DNA from: Rhodoferax ferrireducens
GTDB taxonomy: Bacteria > Pseudomonadota > Gammaproteobacteria > Burkholderiales > Burkholderiaceae_C
DNA: 64,000 bases
Assembly (NCBI GenBank): GCA_002083775.1
Contig: MTEI01000004.1
Coordinates: 62,001 to 126,000 of the forward strand
Reading direction: 5' to 3'
Within the stretch, counting starts at the first letter, position 1; the number at the start of each line of letters is the position of its first letter. A model generated the notes under the pieces. It searched no databases, was not told where the DNA came from, and saw nothing but the letters and a program-made list of their open reading frames with translations. Positions 1 to 10,720 of this stretch are shown piece by piece. A program made the translations under genes and the position numbers.

Positions 1-408
1 GACCGTCATCGTCTGGGCCCGTACGCAATCGAATCCCCGTTGATCGAAGGCGGCTGCGATCAAGGCCTTGGCTCCTTCAGTTGCAAAGCCCTGGCCCCAA
101 GCCCAGCGAGACAGGCGATAACCGAGCTCAGCGGTATGCAGACCTTTGTGGACACCTTCGTCAAAGATGCCAAACCAGCCAACAAACCGCCCTGTTGCAC
201 TTTCATGTGCGGCGAGAACGTCTGCTTCGGTTCCACGGGGCGTCAGAAAATCGCTGTGCGTAAGGCCCTCTTCAGGCACCGGGCGCCCACCGTTGAGGTA
301 TAGCATTACTTCTGGACTCGCTTCTAACGACACCAGATCGTCGCGATCTGCCGGAGTCACAGGGCGAATCGCAAGGCGGGTCGTGTTCAAACGCAAATTA
401 GCCAGCAT
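1..408 (-). CDS. GNAT-family N-acetyltransferase, 3' part outside the window
   Basis: The first 136 residues of a RimJ/RimL-like acetyltransferase are visible, beginning MLANLRLNTTRLAIRPVTPAD. This is the usual opening of proteins that transfer an acetyl group from acetyl-CoA to an amino group. The acetyl-CoA binding loop is seen as W-G-Q-G-F-A-T-E-G-A near residues 104-113, preceded by the typical AELGYRLS strand. The reading frame is open to base 1, so the C-terminus lies beyond the window. The start is the ATG whose complement is at 406-408. The substrate (protein, antibiotic or small molecule) cannot be told from the sequence. Confidence 0.85.
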   Translation of the reverse strand, partial: MLANLRLNTTRLAIRPVTPADRDDLVSLEASPEVMLYLNGGRPVPEEGLTHSDFLTPRGTEADVLAAHESATGRFVGWFGIFDEGVHKGLHTAELGYRLSRWAWGQGFATEGAKALIAAAFDQRGFDCVRAQTMTV

Positions 409-707
409 GGGTTGTGATCGAGAAAAGGACGTTTTAGGGTATAAGGAGCCGGAAAATATAGCCCGCTGGACCTTGCGCTTGAACGACCGCAAGCTGCATT
501 TCTGTCCTCACACGCAGCGGTGAGGCGGGGTGATTCCACCCCATAACCGCATGCGCATCAACCAGTCGCCCCGCCGTTCGTTGCTGACGCTCGACATCGC
601 TTCGGCAATCAGCCGCAAGCAGATGCCACCGGAAAACACCCCAACCTACGCGCTTGAAGTTGGGCCAGCCAACGCCAGCAAAACCGCTTCGAATCACACC
701 CAGTCGC
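409..707. other. Intergenic stretch, no gene supported
   Basis: About 300 bases lie between the acetyltransferase start and the pta stop. Open frames here have no recognisable protein content and run into pta in antisense. A short hairpin (GGGGTG, ATTC loop, CACCCC) sits at 527-542. It could end pta transcription, but no T-run follows on the minus strand, so this is weak. No tRNA or other RNA gene was recognised. Confidence 0.5.
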
Positions 708-2759
708 TCAACCCTTGGCCATCGCCTCCGCCTGGATGGCGGTGAGGGCAATGGTGAACACAATGTCGTCCACCAGCGCGCCGCGCGACAGGTCGTTCAC
801 CGGCTTGCGCAGGCCTTGCAACATCGGGCCCACCGACAACACATTGGCCGAGCGCTGCACTGCCTTGTAAGTGGTGTTGCCCGTGTTGAGGTCGGGAAAG
901 ATCAGCACCGTGGCCTGGCCGGCCACCAGGCTGTTGGGGGCCTTTTGCTTGCCCACGTCGGGCACGGTGGCCGCGTCAAACTGCAGCGGACCATCCAGCA
1001 CCAGGTCTGGCCAGCGGGCTCTGGCCAGTTCGGAGGCGGCGCGCACTTTTTCTACGTCGTCACCCGCCCCTGAGGCCCCGGTGCTGTAGCTGATCATGGC
1101 CACCTTGGGGTCGATGCCAAAGGCGCGCGCGCTCTCAGAACTCTGGTGAGCGATCTCGGCCAGTTCCTCGGCCGTGGGGTCGGGGTTGACGGCGCAGTCA
1201 GCATAAACCATGACCTGATCCGGCATGAGCATGAAAAAGCACGACGACACAATGCTCGATCCCGGCGCGGTCTTGATCAGTTGCAGCGCCGGGCGCACCG
1301 TGTTGGCGGTGGTGTGCACCGCGCCGCTGACCAGGCCATCGACCTCATCCACCGCCAGCATCATGGTGCCCAGCACCACCGTGTCTTCCAGTTGCAGCAG
1401 CGCCTGGCCGGGGGTCAGGCCCTTGGCTTTGCGCAGTTCCACCATGGGGGCCACATAGCGCTCGGCAATCTCGGCGGGGTCCAGAATCTCCAGCTCCACG
1501 GGCAGCTCGACCCCCATGGCGTCGGCCACCGACTGGATGACCTTGCGTTTGCCCAGCAGCACACAACGCGCCAAGCCTTTTTCGGTGCAGGTCACTGCCG
1601 CGCGGATGGTGCGCGGCTCGTCGCCCTCAGGCAACACGATGCGTTTATTGGCTGCACGCGCCTTTTGCATGAGCTGGTAACGAAACGCCGGGGGCGACAT
1701 GCGTTGTGGCAGGGCATGGTCCAGACCAGCGCAGATGGCCACGGTATCGAGTTGCTCGACCACACTGTCAATCACTTGGTTCATGCGGATCAGGTCGTCC
1801 TGCGGGACAGCCAATGGCAGGCGGCTGATGCGGGCAGCGGTCTCGTAGCTGTCGCCGTTCGTGCGCAGCACCGGCAGACCGCTGTGAAACGCCAGCGCAC
1901 CAAAGCGCTGAATGCGCGGGCTGATGAAGCTGTGGTGCGTGAGCACCAGGCCAGCCAGTTCAATGCCGTTACTAGCTGCCAGTGCGACGGCGAGCATGAC
2001 ATCATCACGGTCGCCGGCACTGACCAACAGCGCACCGGGCTTCAGGCGCGGAATCACCTCGGATACCGAGCGCGCACACAGCACCGTCTCACGCACCCGG
2101 CGGGTGGCCAGATCGCCTTCAATCATCACGTCGGCACCCAGATGCCGGGCCACGTCCAGCGTACGCGGGGCCGACAACATCGGGTTTTCTCGCACCACCC
2201 CAAAGATCGGCACGCCGTCGAGCTGGCTGGCGACCGCGACTTCGTCAAAGTCGGCACCGGCACGGTTGAAGATGACGCCCTCCACATGCCGCCCCGAGTT
2301 GCGCACACGCGCAATCAGGTACTGGGTTTGCGCAATGCCCTCGGCGTCGGCTCCACTACCGACCAGGATCACTTCGGCCTGCAGGCTGCGCGAGATATCT
2401 ACCGACAACTGCGGAATAAAGGCGCGGTTCGGGTCGGCATGGATACCTTCAACCACCAGCACATCGACACCGCTGGCGCACGACATGGCCAGGCTGACAA
2501 TGTCTTCCAGCACCTCGTCGGTCTTGCCACTGGTGACATGATGGGTCACCAGGCTCATCGGCAACGGGTTGGGGGTGCTCTCGGCCTCGCAAATGCTGCG
2601 CGCAAACAGCACCGACGGCTCGGCATCGGGCGTGTGCTTGGTCACGGGTTTGACAAACGCCACTTTCAAGCCACGCCGCTGCAAGGCGCGCAGCAGGCCC
2701 AGAGACACCGAGGTCAGGCCAACATTGGGCTCGGTCGCCGACAAAAAATATGTACGCAT
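708..2759 (-). CDS. pta: Phosphate acetyltransferase, long form
   Basis: This enzyme interconverts acetyl-CoA plus phosphate with acetyl phosphate plus CoA in the cytoplasm, feeding acetate overflow or assimilation. The 683-residue protein has the three-part long form. An N-terminal P-loop-like, dethiobiotin-synthetase-related domain starts MRTYFLSATEPNVGLT, a DRTGG-type middle domain follows, and the C-terminal catalytic PTA_PTB domain runs from about residue 365. The conserved S-Y-S-T-G-A-S-G-A-G block is present in it. The start at 2759 is chosen over a longer frame because GGAG lies 7 bases upstream and family members begin there. No acetate kinase gene (ackA) is in the window, so the usual partner must lie elsewhere. 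Confidence 0.95.
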   Translation of the reverse strand: MRTYFLSATEPNVGLTSVSLGLLRALQRRGLKVAFVKPVTKHTPDAEPSVLFARSICEAESTPNPLPMSLVTHHVTSGKTDEVLEDIVSLAMSCASGVDVLVVEGIHADPNRAFIPQLSVDISRSLQAEVILVGSGADAEGIAQTQYLIARVRNSGRHVEGVIFNRAGADFDEVAVASQLDGVPIFGVVRENPMLSAPRTLDVARHLGADVMIEGDLATRRVRETVLCARSVSEVIPRLKPGALLVSAGDRDDVMLAVALAASNGIELAGLVLTHHSFISPRIQRFGALAFHSGLPVLRTNGDSYETAARISRLPLAVPQDDLIRMNQVIDSVVEQLDTVAICAGLDHALPQRMSPPAFRYQLMQKARAANKRIVLPEGDEPRTIRAAVTCTEKGLARCVLLGKRKVIQSVADAMGVELPVELEILDPAEIAERYVAPMVELRKAKGLTPGQALLQLEDTVVLGTMMLAVDEVDGLVSGAVHTTANTVRPALQLIKTAPGSSIVSSCFFMLMPDQVMVYADCAVNPDPTAEELAEIAHQSSESARAFGIDPKVAMISYSTGASGAGDDVEKVRAASELARARWPDLVLDGPLQFDAATVPDVGKQKAPNSLVAGQATVLIFPDLNTGNTTYKAVQRSANVLSVGPMLQGLRKPVNDLSRGALVDDIVFTIALTAIQAEAMAKG

Positions 2760-2803
2760 GGGACAACTCCGAATGGTGCAATGCAGCATCCATTATCCAA
2801 GGG

Positions 2804-3388
2804 TTAACCCGTCATTTGACTGGCTTGGCGTGAATTTGGCGAAAGCGCTGCCAGTGCCACCCGTGCGGCCTGCAGTCGCTCTGGCCCAATGCCAGAGACA
2901 GGCACCACCGGCGCGTGAGAAGCCAGATGCTGGACCAACAACTGGTGCACTGCTGCCTGCACCGCCTGCCCATCACGCTGCAAACCATCAGGCACCCAGG
3001 GCAGATCGGGCTGCAGCCAGAGGGTCAAAGCGTAACGCTGGTGATGCGCGTGCGCGGCGGCCAGAAGGCTGCTATCGGCAAAATACTGCTGGCTGTAAAT
3101 CGCCGTCAACAATGGCGCGGTGTCACAAAACACCATAGCACTCAACCCTTTATCCATAAGGGCTAGAGCCTGATTTTCTATATGAATCTGTGCCTGCATC
3201 AACGCGGCCTGTTCGTGCGCCTGGGGCGTGCGACCATGCGTGGCGCACCAGTCGCGCAGCTGCTCTGGCACCACCACGCCGCCCAGCATTTCCGCCAGTT
3301 GCTGTGCCAGAACCGTCTTGCCGGTGCATTCGGCGCCGATCAGGCAGATGCGCGGTGGCGTGCCCGACTCACATTGCTCCAACGACAT
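2804..3388 (-). CDS. NadR-like P-loop kinase (AAA_28 type)
   Basis: A 194-residue ATPase resembling the ribosylnicotinamide kinase domain of NadR. The Walker A loop G-A-E-C-T-G-K-T is at residues 18-25, preceded by a RICLI strand and followed by helix VLAQQLAEML. There is no nicotinamide mononucleotide adenylyltransferase domain and no helix-turn-helix, so it is a stand-alone kinase-like protein. A role in NAD salvage is inferred from the family only. Residues about 71-85 are encoded by a copy of the window's interspersed repeat (3132-3179), read in frame. The start is uncertain: M at 3388 is favoured, and an alternative at 3413 adds eight residues. It lies 44 bases upstream of pta, possibly in the same transcript. 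Confidence 0.75.
   Translation of the reverse strand: MSLEQCESGTPPRICLIGAECTGKTVLAQQLAEMLGGVVVPEQLRDWCATHGRTPQAHEQAALMQAQIHIENQALALMDKGLSAMVFCDTAPLLTAIYSQQYFADSSLLAAAHAHHQRYALTLWLQPDLPWVPDGLQRDGQAVQAAVHQLLVQHLASHAPVVPVSGIGPERLQAARVALAALSPNSRQASQMTG
3132..3179 (-). repeat. Interspersed semi-palindromic repeat, copy 1 (inside the NadR-like gene)
   Basis: Read on the minus strand it gives AAAATCAGGCTCTAGCCC, then TTATGGATAA, then AGGGTTGAGTGCTATGG. This matches the window family built on CTCTAGCCCTTA and AAGGGCTAATAGCTAT. It is read through in frame as E-N-Q-A-L-A-L-M-D-K-G-L-S-A-M. Confidence 0.8.
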
Positions 3389-3491
3389 TTTCAGACCGCC
3401 AAGTTGTGGCATGAACCGCATGCGTCCCAAAGCTCATAGGTAAAAAGGCTCCCATAAACGCCACCGCTGTCGGCCTTAGAAACATGGATGC

Positions 3492-4391
3492 TTACTGCGC
3501 TAGGGCCTGTCGAATGAGAGGAATTTGCTGATTGATCACTTCACGCTCCATGCCGACAAAGCTGTGCGGTGCGAATCCCCCGCAGGCACCGCTCATCGCT
3601 GCAACACCACCATCGACAACTAAAACCGTCTTTGACGGCGCTTTCACCCTTTCCGTGAATTGTTCAAAAACTTCTGTCGCTGAAACTCTGCATGTGTCAT
3701 TCTTGTGCTGGACAAAAATAACCGGTGCCTGATGAGCCGTGTCATAAATGATGGTGGTAGGTCGTTTGTAGTGTGACCCCGACGAATAGACGAAAGCTCT
3801 TACAGCAGGGTGATTGAGTGCTGCAATGTTCGCCACAGACAAGGCGCCATTGGAATGCCCATGCACCACCAATGGACCTTTGAACCTCTGCGCGATCGAG
3901 TCCAGCACAGCTTTGAGGTCAACCTGATGATCACGACCGGAGCGCCAGCGAGCATCTTCAATTCCGGCCTTATCCAATCGGTCAGACGGCGCATCCACCA
4001 GAAAGGTGGCAGCTTTTTGCTCCCACCAGTAGTCACGGCTACGCGAGTGAAAACTGAATGATCGATCAAGTTTTTCGTTTTGAATGGACAAAACGCTTGT
4101 ACCGCCTAGCAAAAAAACGACTCCGAAATCAGCACTTTCCGGAATACGTTCAATCACATCGACAGTGACATTTCTCGGACTCAAGACTTTGACCAGGTTT
4201 TCCCCCTCCTGTTGCCGCAGGAACAGTCGAATGCCGCTTGTGTTCTTGCGCTCCATTTCGGGCAGGTAATCATCCGCGTCGTCGTACCGATCCACCCGGA
4301 TCGGCATGGTGGTTTGCGCGACTGCGCTTGCCGAGACGAAGCACGCTGCAGTGACAACCAGAAATAACTTTACCCAAACGCCTTGCTTCAT
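3492..4391 (-). CDS. Secreted alpha/beta hydrolase of unknown substrate
   Basis: A 299-residue protein with an N-terminal signal peptide (MKQGVWVKLFLVVTAACF..., likely cleavage after A-V-A-Q near residue 26), so probably periplasmic. The nucleophile elbow G-H-S-N-G is at residues 178-182 with S180 as nucleophile. Plausible acid and base residues are D232 (H-K-N-D-T-C) and H276 (A-P-H-S-F). C234 and C270 could form a disulfide. Base composition is visibly more AT-rich than the neighbours, which hints at horizontal acquisition. It stands between the NadR-like kinase and serS on the same strand without close coupling. Esterase, lipase or another hydrolase activity cannot be decided. Confidence 0.7.
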   Translation of the reverse strand: MKQGVWVKLFLVVTAACFVSASAVAQTTMPIRVDRYDDADDYLPEMERKNTSGIRLFLRQQEGENLVKVLSPRNVTVDVIERIPESADFGVVFLLGGTSVLSIQNEKLDRSFSFHSRSRDYWWEQKAATFLVDAPSDRLDKAGIEDARWRSGRDHQVDLKAVLDSIAQRFKGPLVVHGHSNGALSVANIAALNHPAVRAFVYSSGSHYKRPTTIIYDTAHQAPVIFVQHKNDTCRVSATEVFEQFTERVKAPSKTVLVVDGGVAAMSGACGGFAPHSFVGMEREVINQQIPLIRQALAQ

Positions 4392-4432
4392 GTTTCGTCC
4401 TGTAATTTGGAAGGTTAGCCAGCCTCAACCCA

Positions 4433-5814
<1,382 letters not shown>

Positions 5815-5817
5815 TCG

Positions 5818-6786
5818 TCAGGCAGCGGCTTCATCGTCTTCCTCGTCCAGGCGCAGGCCCTTGGGCAGCGGGAACTTCACTGTCTCGGGTTGGCCCGGCA
5901 TAGTTTGCACCGACACCGCGCCCAGTGCCTTGATGCGCTCCACCACCTGGCGCACCAGGATCTCGGGCGCGGATGCCCCAGCGGTCAACCCGACGCGGCT
6001 GCAGCCTTCAAACCACTGCGGCTGCAGGTCTTCAGCGCTGTCCACCATGTAGCCCGGTGTGCCGAGCTTGCGCGCCACTTCGGCCAGCCGGTTGCTGTTG
6101 GAACTGGTCGGGCTGCCAACGACTATGACGATGTCGACCTGCGCGCTCATCAGCTTGACGGCGTCCTGGCGGTTCTGCGTGGCGTAACAGATGTCCTGGT
6201 GTTTCGGCTCGCGCACCATCGGAAAGCGCGCCTTGATGGCTTTGGCAATGTGCGCTGCGTCGTCCACGCTCAGGGTAGTTTGCGTCACCACCGCCAGTTT
6301 GTCGGTCTGGCGCGGGGCGATGTGGGCCACATCCTCGGCCTCTTCCACCAGATGGATGCCGCCGTCGAGCTGGCCCATGGTGCCTTCCACTTCAGGGTGG
6401 CCCTTGTGGCCGATCATGATGAATTCATACCCCTCTTTGGCCAGCTTGGCCACTTCCACATGCACTTTAGTGACCAGCGGGCAGGTGGCGTCGAAAATCT
6501 GGAAACCGCGCGCTATAGCCTCCTGCTGCACTGCGCGGCTCACGCCATGGGCCGAAAAAACCAGCGTCGCACCCGGCGGCACGTCTTCCAGCTCTTCAAT
6601 AAAGATAGCGCCCTTGGCTTTCAGGTCGTCCACCACGTAGGTGTTGTGCACGATCTCGTGGCGCACGTAAATCGGCGCGCCAAACTTGGCCAGGGCTTTT
6701 TCAACGATCTCGATGGCCCGGTCCACCCCGGCGCAAAAGCCCCGTGGCTCGGCCAGCAAAATGTTTTGAACGGCAGCAGTGGGCAT
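5818..6786 (-). CDS. ispH: 4-hydroxy-3-methylbut-2-enyl diphosphate reductase
   Basis: Last enzyme of the MEP isoprenoid pathway, reducing HMBPP to isopentenyl and dimethylallyl diphosphate with a [4Fe-4S] cluster. The three cluster cysteines are visible: C18 (R-G-F-C-A-G-V), C102 (D-A-T-C-P-L-V) and C200 (D-I-C-Y-A-T-Q). The catalytic-loop context H-K-G-H-P-E is near residue 127. The 322-residue length fits the family. The start lies 2 bases from the stop of the upstream FKBP gene, the classic slpA-ispH pairing seen in many proteobacteria, so the two are surely co-transcribed. Confidence 0.97.
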   Translation of the reverse strand: MPTAAVQNILLAEPRGFCAGVDRAIEIVEKALAKFGAPIYVRHEIVHNTYVVDDLKAKGAIFIEELEDVPPGATLVFSAHGVSRAVQQEAIARGFQIFDATCPLVTKVHVEVAKLAKEGYEFIMIGHKGHPEVEGTMGQLDGGIHLVEEAEDVAHIAPRQTDKLAVVTQTTLSVDDAAHIAKAIKARFPMVREPKHQDICYATQNRQDAVKLMSAQVDIVIVVGSPTSSNSNRLAEVARKLGTPGYMVDSAEDLQPQWFEGCSRVGLTAGASAPEILVRQVVERIKALGAVSVQTMPGQPETVKFPLPKGLRLDEEDDEAAA

Positions 6787-6788
6787 GG

Positions 6789-7253
6789 TTACAGCACTCC
6801 AATCAGCTGCACTTCAAAACTCACCGGCTGGCCGGCCAGCGGGTGATTGAAGTCGAGCTTGACAGCGTCACCCTTTGCGCCGGTGCGAAAGTCCAGAATC
6901 ACTCCGGCAAACTGGCCCTGACCGTCTGGCGTAGGGAACTGCAGCACATCCCCCACCGCATATTCTTCGTTTTCCACGCCCATATCGATGAGTTCCTGGC
7001 GTGCCAGCCATTGCTGCATATCCAAACTGCGCTCGCCAAAGGCGGCACCGGCGGGCATCTCGATGGTAGTGTGGGTGCCCTCGGGCAGGCCCAACAGCGT
7101 GGCTTCCAGCGCCGGGGACAACTGGCCGGTGCCCAGCGTCAGCGTGGCAGGTGTGCCCTCAAAAGTGCTGACCACCACCCCTGCCGGACCGCTCAGGCGG
7201 TAATGCAGGGTCAAAAAAGAGCCGGGTTGAACGCTGGTGACGGTGCTTGTCAT
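6789..7253 (-). CDS. slpA: FKBP-type peptidyl-prolyl isomerase, SlpA-like
   Basis: A 154-residue cis-trans prolyl isomerase of the SlyD/SlpA branch, likely a cytoplasmic folding helper. The FKBP core is split by an insert-in-flap domain, seen as the stretch from G-A-A-F-G-E-R to V-G-D-V-L-Q-F. The C-terminus [10 protein letters not shown] is diagnostic of this family. There is no His-rich tail as in SlyD. The start at 7253 ([11 protein letters not shown]) is preferred over a far longer frame because AGGA lies 6 bases upstream and family members begin there. It sits directly upstream of ispH. Confidence 0.93.
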   Translation of the reverse strand: MTSTVTSVQPGSFLTLHYRLSGPAGVVVSTFEGTPATLTLGTGQLSPALEATLLGLPEGTHTTIEMPAGAAFGERSLDMQQWLARQELIDMGVENEEYAVGDVLQFPTPDGQGQFAGVILDFRTGAKGDAVKLDFNHPLAGQPVSFEVQLIGVL

Positions 7254-7452
7254 GCTGATCCTGTGTAGATAAAAAAACCCAAATGGAAAAAACCGCGTGT
7301 GCGGCGCAGCTGGCCCGGGCCGACTCTTTGAGCGCCGGCAGCTGGCTGCCGTGCCAAGAATCCCCAGAATCCAACGCATCGCGCCTGAGCGCCTAAACTG
7401 ACCGCATTGTAAAAGGCCCCTGCCCCACGCCGCCCACCCTGCTTTTCTCCCC

Positions 7453-8154
7453 ATGCCGCTCAAAGACCTGCCCCCTGATGCCCGCCCGCGCGAAAAACTG
7501 CTGGCCCGCGGCCCCGGCGCGTTAAGCGATGTGGAATTGCTGGCCATCCTGCTACGCACCGGCATTGCCGGCAAAGGCGTGCTGCAGATGGCGCATGAGC
7601 TGTTGCAACTCAAACCCAAAGATGGTGCAGAGGCCGGTTTTGACGGCATCGCCGGGCTGCTGGGCGCCACCGCGGATGACCTGAAACGCATCAAAGGCTT
7701 AGGGCCGGCCAAACGCGCCGAAATTGTGGCGGTGCTGGAGCTGGCACGGCGCGCCATGGCCCAGCGCCTGCAGGAGCGCACCGTGTTTGATACGCCCGAT
7801 GCCGTCAAACACTACCTGCAACTGCACTTGGCAGCCCGTAAGCAGGAGGTGTTTGCGGTGCTGTTTCTGGATGTGCAAAACCGCCTGATTGCGCTGGAGG
7901 AAATGTTCCAGGGCACCTTGACACAAACCAGCGTTTACCCGCGTGAGGTGGTGTTGCGCGCACTGCATCACCAAGCCAGCGCCGTGGTGTTGTCGCACAA
8001 CCACCCTAGCGGCACGGTGCAGCCCAGCCGCGCCGATGAGATGCTGACACAAACCCTGAAAACCACGCTGGCGCTCATTGACGTGCGGGTGTTGGACCAT
8101 GTCATTGTGGCGCCGGGCGCGGCACTGAGCCTGGCCGAGCGAGGGCTGATGTGA
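7453..8154 (+). CDS. radC: RadC-family JAB/MPN domain protein
   Basis: The 233-residue protein has an N-terminal UPF0758 region with a helix-hairpin-helix ([10 protein letters not shown] near residues 77-86) and a C-terminal JAMM metal-binding motif, H182-x-H184 (S-H-N-H-P-S-G) with D195. It is named for DNA repair by old genetics, but its real function is unsettled. A metal-dependent hydrolase or nuclease role has been suggested for the fold. It is divergent from slpA-ispH across a 200-base gap and overlaps the downstream Smr gene by 4 bases (ATGA), so the two are translationally coupled. Confidence 0.95.
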   Translation: MPLKDLPPDARPREKLLARGPGALSDVELLAILLRTGIAGKGVLQMAHELLQLKPKDGAEAGFDGIAGLLGATADDLKRIKGLGPAKRAEIVAVLELARRAMAQRLQERTVFDTPDAVKHYLQLHLAARKQEVFAVLFLDVQNRLIALEEMFQGTLTQTSVYPREVVLRALHHQASAVVLSHNHPSGTVQPSRADEMLTQTLKTTLALIDVRVLDHVIVAPGAALSLAERGLM

Positions 8155-8801
8155 AGCCGCTCAAGGTCAAAGCGTTGACAGATTTGAAGATCGTCCAACG
8201 CGCCATTGCCGAGCAAGCGCGCCAGCGCGCCGTGCAGGCCAGCGTCCAGGTCAAGGCCGTGAAACAGGCAGCCACCGATCGCGACCTGTTTATCAGGGCT
8301 GCGGGAGCCGTCAAGCCGTTACCGGATAAGCTGCATGTGCTACATAAAAAAGAGCTTGCGGTGCCGCTGGCGATGCAGTACCAAAAAGATGAAAAAGCGG
8401 TGCTGAAGGAAGCCATCAGCGATGAATTTGATGTCTCCACACTGCTCGACACCGACGACCATTTGAGCTATCGCCGCTCGGGCATCGGCGTGGACGTCAC
8501 GCGCAAGCTGCGCCGCGGTGACTGGAGCATCCAGCGCCAGCTGGATTTACACGGCCTGCGCCGCGATGATGCCCGCGAATCCTTGAGCATCTTCATCCGC
8601 GAAGCGCACAAACACGGCATCCGCTGCGTGCGCGTGGTGCATGGCAAAGGCTTGGGCTCGCCCGGCAAGGCGCCCATCCTGAAAGGCCGCGTGCACAGCT
8701 GGCTGGTACAAAAAAGCGAGGTCTTGGCCTTTGTGCAGGCCAAGCCCGCCGACGGCGGCGCAGGTGCCCTGGTGGTGCTGCTGATGACCTCCCGAGGCTG
8801 A
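8151..8801 (+). CDS. Smr-domain protein
   Basis: A 216-residue protein with a C-terminal Smr (small MutS-related) domain from about residue 128. The L-D-L-H-G motif is at residues 131-135 and H-G-K-G-L-G-S at 164-170, both hallmarks of Smr endonucleases that nick branched DNA or, in some members, RNA. The N-terminal 120 residues are basic and carry no recognised domain. The stop of radC overlaps its start. A stretch at about 8306-8354 loosely resembles the interspersed repeat but is too diverged to call. A role in DNA processing beside radC is inferred. Confidence 0.9.
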   Translation: MKPLKVKALTDLKIVQRAIAEQARQRAVQASVQVKAVKQAATDRDLFIRAAGAVKPLPDKLHVLHKKELAVPLAMQYQKDEKAVLKEAISDEFDVSTLLDTDDHLSYRRSGIGVDVTRKLRRGDWSIQRQLDLHGLRRDDARESLSIFIREAHKHGIRCVRVVHGKGLGSPGKAPILKGRVHSWLVQKSEVLAFVQAKPADGGAGALVVLLMTSRG

Positions 8802-8814
8802 CACCCTCGCGTTG

Positions 8815-8881
8815 TCATGCCGGACCTGACCCGGCCTCCATGCATTCGGGGTCATGGATGGAGAATCGGGGTCCGCCATGA
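8815..8881. repeat. 67-base imperfect palindrome after the Smr gene
   Basis: The left arm starts TCATGCCGGACCTGACCCGG and the right arm, reverse-complemented, starts TCATGGCGGACCCCGATTCT. The arms pair across most of the element around a centre near 8848. It lies between two convergent genes, so it may end transcription from both sides or be a REP-like element. No T-run follows either arm. Confidence 0.6.
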
Positions 8882-8889
8882 GAGCCATT

Positions 8890-8911
8890 GCGCAGGGATA
8901 GCGCAGGGATA
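8890..8911. repeat. Tandem duplication of an 11-base unit
   Basis: GCGCAGGGATA occurs twice in direct succession, immediately before the stop codon of the hybrid kinase gene. It is small and probably a replication slippage product. Confidence 0.6.
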
Positions 8912-8915
8912 GCGC

Positions 8916-10598
8916 TCAGTCTGTCTCGATATCCCCAGCGCTGGCCAGCACAGCATGGCGCAACAGGCTGCGCAGCTTGGCCGGGCGCACCGGTTTTTGT
9001 AGCAACACCAGCCCGGCAGCTTGCACCTGAAGGCGCACCGCGGCATCGGTGTCGGCACTGATCACGCAGGCCGGCACCTCGTGGCCCAGGAGGTCGCGCA
9101 CCTGGCGGATGGCTTGCACACCGTGGTGGGTGCCGGGCAGGCGGTAGTCACTCAGCACAAAGTTGGGCGGCTGCGCCTGGCTTAACACCAGAGCGACCGC
9201 CTCTTGCGCGTCCACCGCGCGTGTCACCTTGCAGCCCCAGCCCTGCAACAGCGCAGCCAAAGCCACGCCCCCCAAGGCGTCGTCCTCAATCAGCAACACA
9301 TGCAGGCCCGCCATGTCGGCCTGAACGGTCGGCCCGGCCAGGGTTGGCGCCAGGGCAGCGGGCGGTATCGGTTCAATGGGCACCAGCACACTCAGGCGCG
9401 TGCCGCAGCCCGGGCTGGAACGCAGTGTCAATGGGTGGTTCAACCGGTTGCAAGCGCGCTGCACCAGGCTCAGGCCCAGACCCAAGCCCTTGGCACGGTC
9501 GCGCTGCGGGTTGCTGACCTGATAAAACTCCTGAAACACTTTGTCGTGGTGCTCGGGTGCGATACCGACGCCGCTGTCTCGCACCTCCAGGTGCACCTGC
9601 GTGTGGCCAAAGCCTGCGCGGCAAGTGACCAGCACCGTGCCATGGCTGGTATTCTGTACCGCATTGCTGACCAGGTTGAGCAGCACCCGATGCAGCAACA
9701 CCGGGTCGCTGCGCAGCCACAGTGGCGACGGCCTGATCCGCAGCCGCAGGCCTTTGGCCGCGGCCATGGCCTCAAAACTGGTGCGCAGCAAATCAAACAA
9801 CTGGCTCACCGGAAACGTGGTCAGGCGAACCTCCATGGCGGGGGTGTCCAGTCGGGAATAGTCAAAAAAAGCATCCAGCATCTCCTGCAAGGCACGTACC
9901 GACGCGTCCACTCCGGCGATCAGTTCGCGCGTTGGCGCATCGTTGGGCAGGTCACTCAGGCGGGCAACAAACAGGCCCAGCGCGTGCGCCGGTTGGCGCA
10001 GGTCGTGGCTGGCTGCTGCCAGAAAGCGCGACTTGGCCACCGATGCCGCCTCAGCCTGAGCTTTGTCAAGGGCCAACTGCGCCTGGTAGCGGCTGCGCAC
10101 GTGGTTGAAGGCGGCCGCCACCAGGGTGTAAAAACCCATCGACAAAACAAAATGGGTGCCAGCCACCGGGGTGTAGTGGTAGGTCCAGTCAAGCAAAGGG
10201 CCACCGGCCAAAAAATACACCGTCACCAGCACCAGAAAAGCCAGGCTGATCATCCACCCCTGGCGCTGACCCTTCAAAAAGAAGGCCAGAAAGGGCAAGG
10301 CGTAGACCCAATACAGCCCCGTGCCTTCCACACCGCCAAAAACGATCAGGGCGGCAAAAATCACCACGGCAGATAACAGCATCAACGTTTCGGCCAGCCC
10401 GACCCGGTTCGGTGTCCGGCTGAGCCAAGCCGCAGGCAGCACCAGAAACAGCACCGCCGACAGTTCAATGAGGCCCAGCACCATCTGACCGTCAGTCAAC
10501 ACATTGAAGACCGAGAACACCAGTCCGACCACCAAGCCAATGGTGCTGGCTGCACGGACATGACGCGAGCGCGCTTCCCAACCGATCTCAGATTCCAT
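8916..10598 (-). CDS. Membrane hybrid sensor histidine kinase with C-terminal receiver
   Basis: The 560-residue protein has about six transmembrane helices in residues 15-165, a coiled linker, and a HisKA domain with phospho-acceptor H198 (A-S-H-D-L-R-Q-P-A-H). An ATPase domain follows (N-L-V-S-N-A near 308, D-S-G-V-G-I near 341, G-L-G-L-G-L near 371), then a receiver with D484 (V-L-S-D-Y-R-L-P-G). The H-D-L-R-Q-P form is typical of a kinase subfamily with hydrophobic sensors. The start at 10598 is preferred for its AAGGA four bases upstream. A start at 10697 is possible. No response regulator with an output domain is adjacent, so its partner is unknown. Confidence 0.9.
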   Translation of the reverse strand: MESEIGWEARSRHVRAASTIGLVVGLVFSVFNVLTDGQMVLGLIELSAVLFLVLPAAWLSRTPNRVGLAETLMLLSAVVIFAALIVFGGVEGTGLYWVYALPFLAFFLKGQRQGWMISLAFLVLVTVYFLAGGPLLDWTYHYTPVAGTHFVLSMGFYTLVAAAFNHVRSRYQAQLALDKAQAEAASVAKSRFLAAASHDLRQPAHALGLFVARLSDLPNDAPTRELIAGVDASVRALQEMLDAFFDYSRLDTPAMEVRLTTFPVSQLFDLLRTSFEAMAAAKGLRLRIRPSPLWLRSDPVLLHRVLLNLVSNAVQNTSHGTVLVTCRAGFGHTQVHLEVRDSGVGIAPEHHDKVFQEFYQVSNPQRDRAKGLGLGLSLVQRACNRLNHPLTLRSSPGCGTRLSVLVPIEPIPPAALAPTLAGPTVQADMAGLHVLLIEDDALGGVALAALLQGWGCKVTRAVDAQEAVALVLSQAQPPNFVLSDYRLPGTHHGVQAIRQVRDLLGHEVPACVISADTDAAVRLQVQAAGLVLLQKPVRPAKLRSLLRHAVLASAGDIETD

Positions 10599-10720
10599 CG
10601 CGTCCTTATTTTGATTCTTGTCCGCCAGGATGTTCCCAGGGCCCGGCGATGCTATCAAATCAGTGAGCGCAGCAAAATGCGGGGCAACTGGCCTCATCGA
10701 CTCGTCCGAATCATATATAT

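Noticed and set aside
527..542. Terminator for pta
   Set aside because: A short stem is present but no T-run follows on the minus strand and it is over 150 bases beyond the stop; kept only as a note in the intergenic entry.
434..763. 109-codon frame on the minus strand overlapping the pta end
   Set aside because: Arg- and Trp-rich translation without a domain, overlapping a certain gene; not supported as coding.
1146..2807. 553-codon open frame antisense to pta
   Set aside because: It mirrors pta on the opposite strand in GC-rich DNA and its translation is rich in His, Gln and Arg with no domain; pta is certain.
8306..8354. Possible thirteenth repeat copy inside the Smr gene
   Set aside because: It shares GAGCC, TCAAGCC, ATAAG and GTGCTAC in order, but spacing and the palindrome are poor. 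Left as a weak resemblance.
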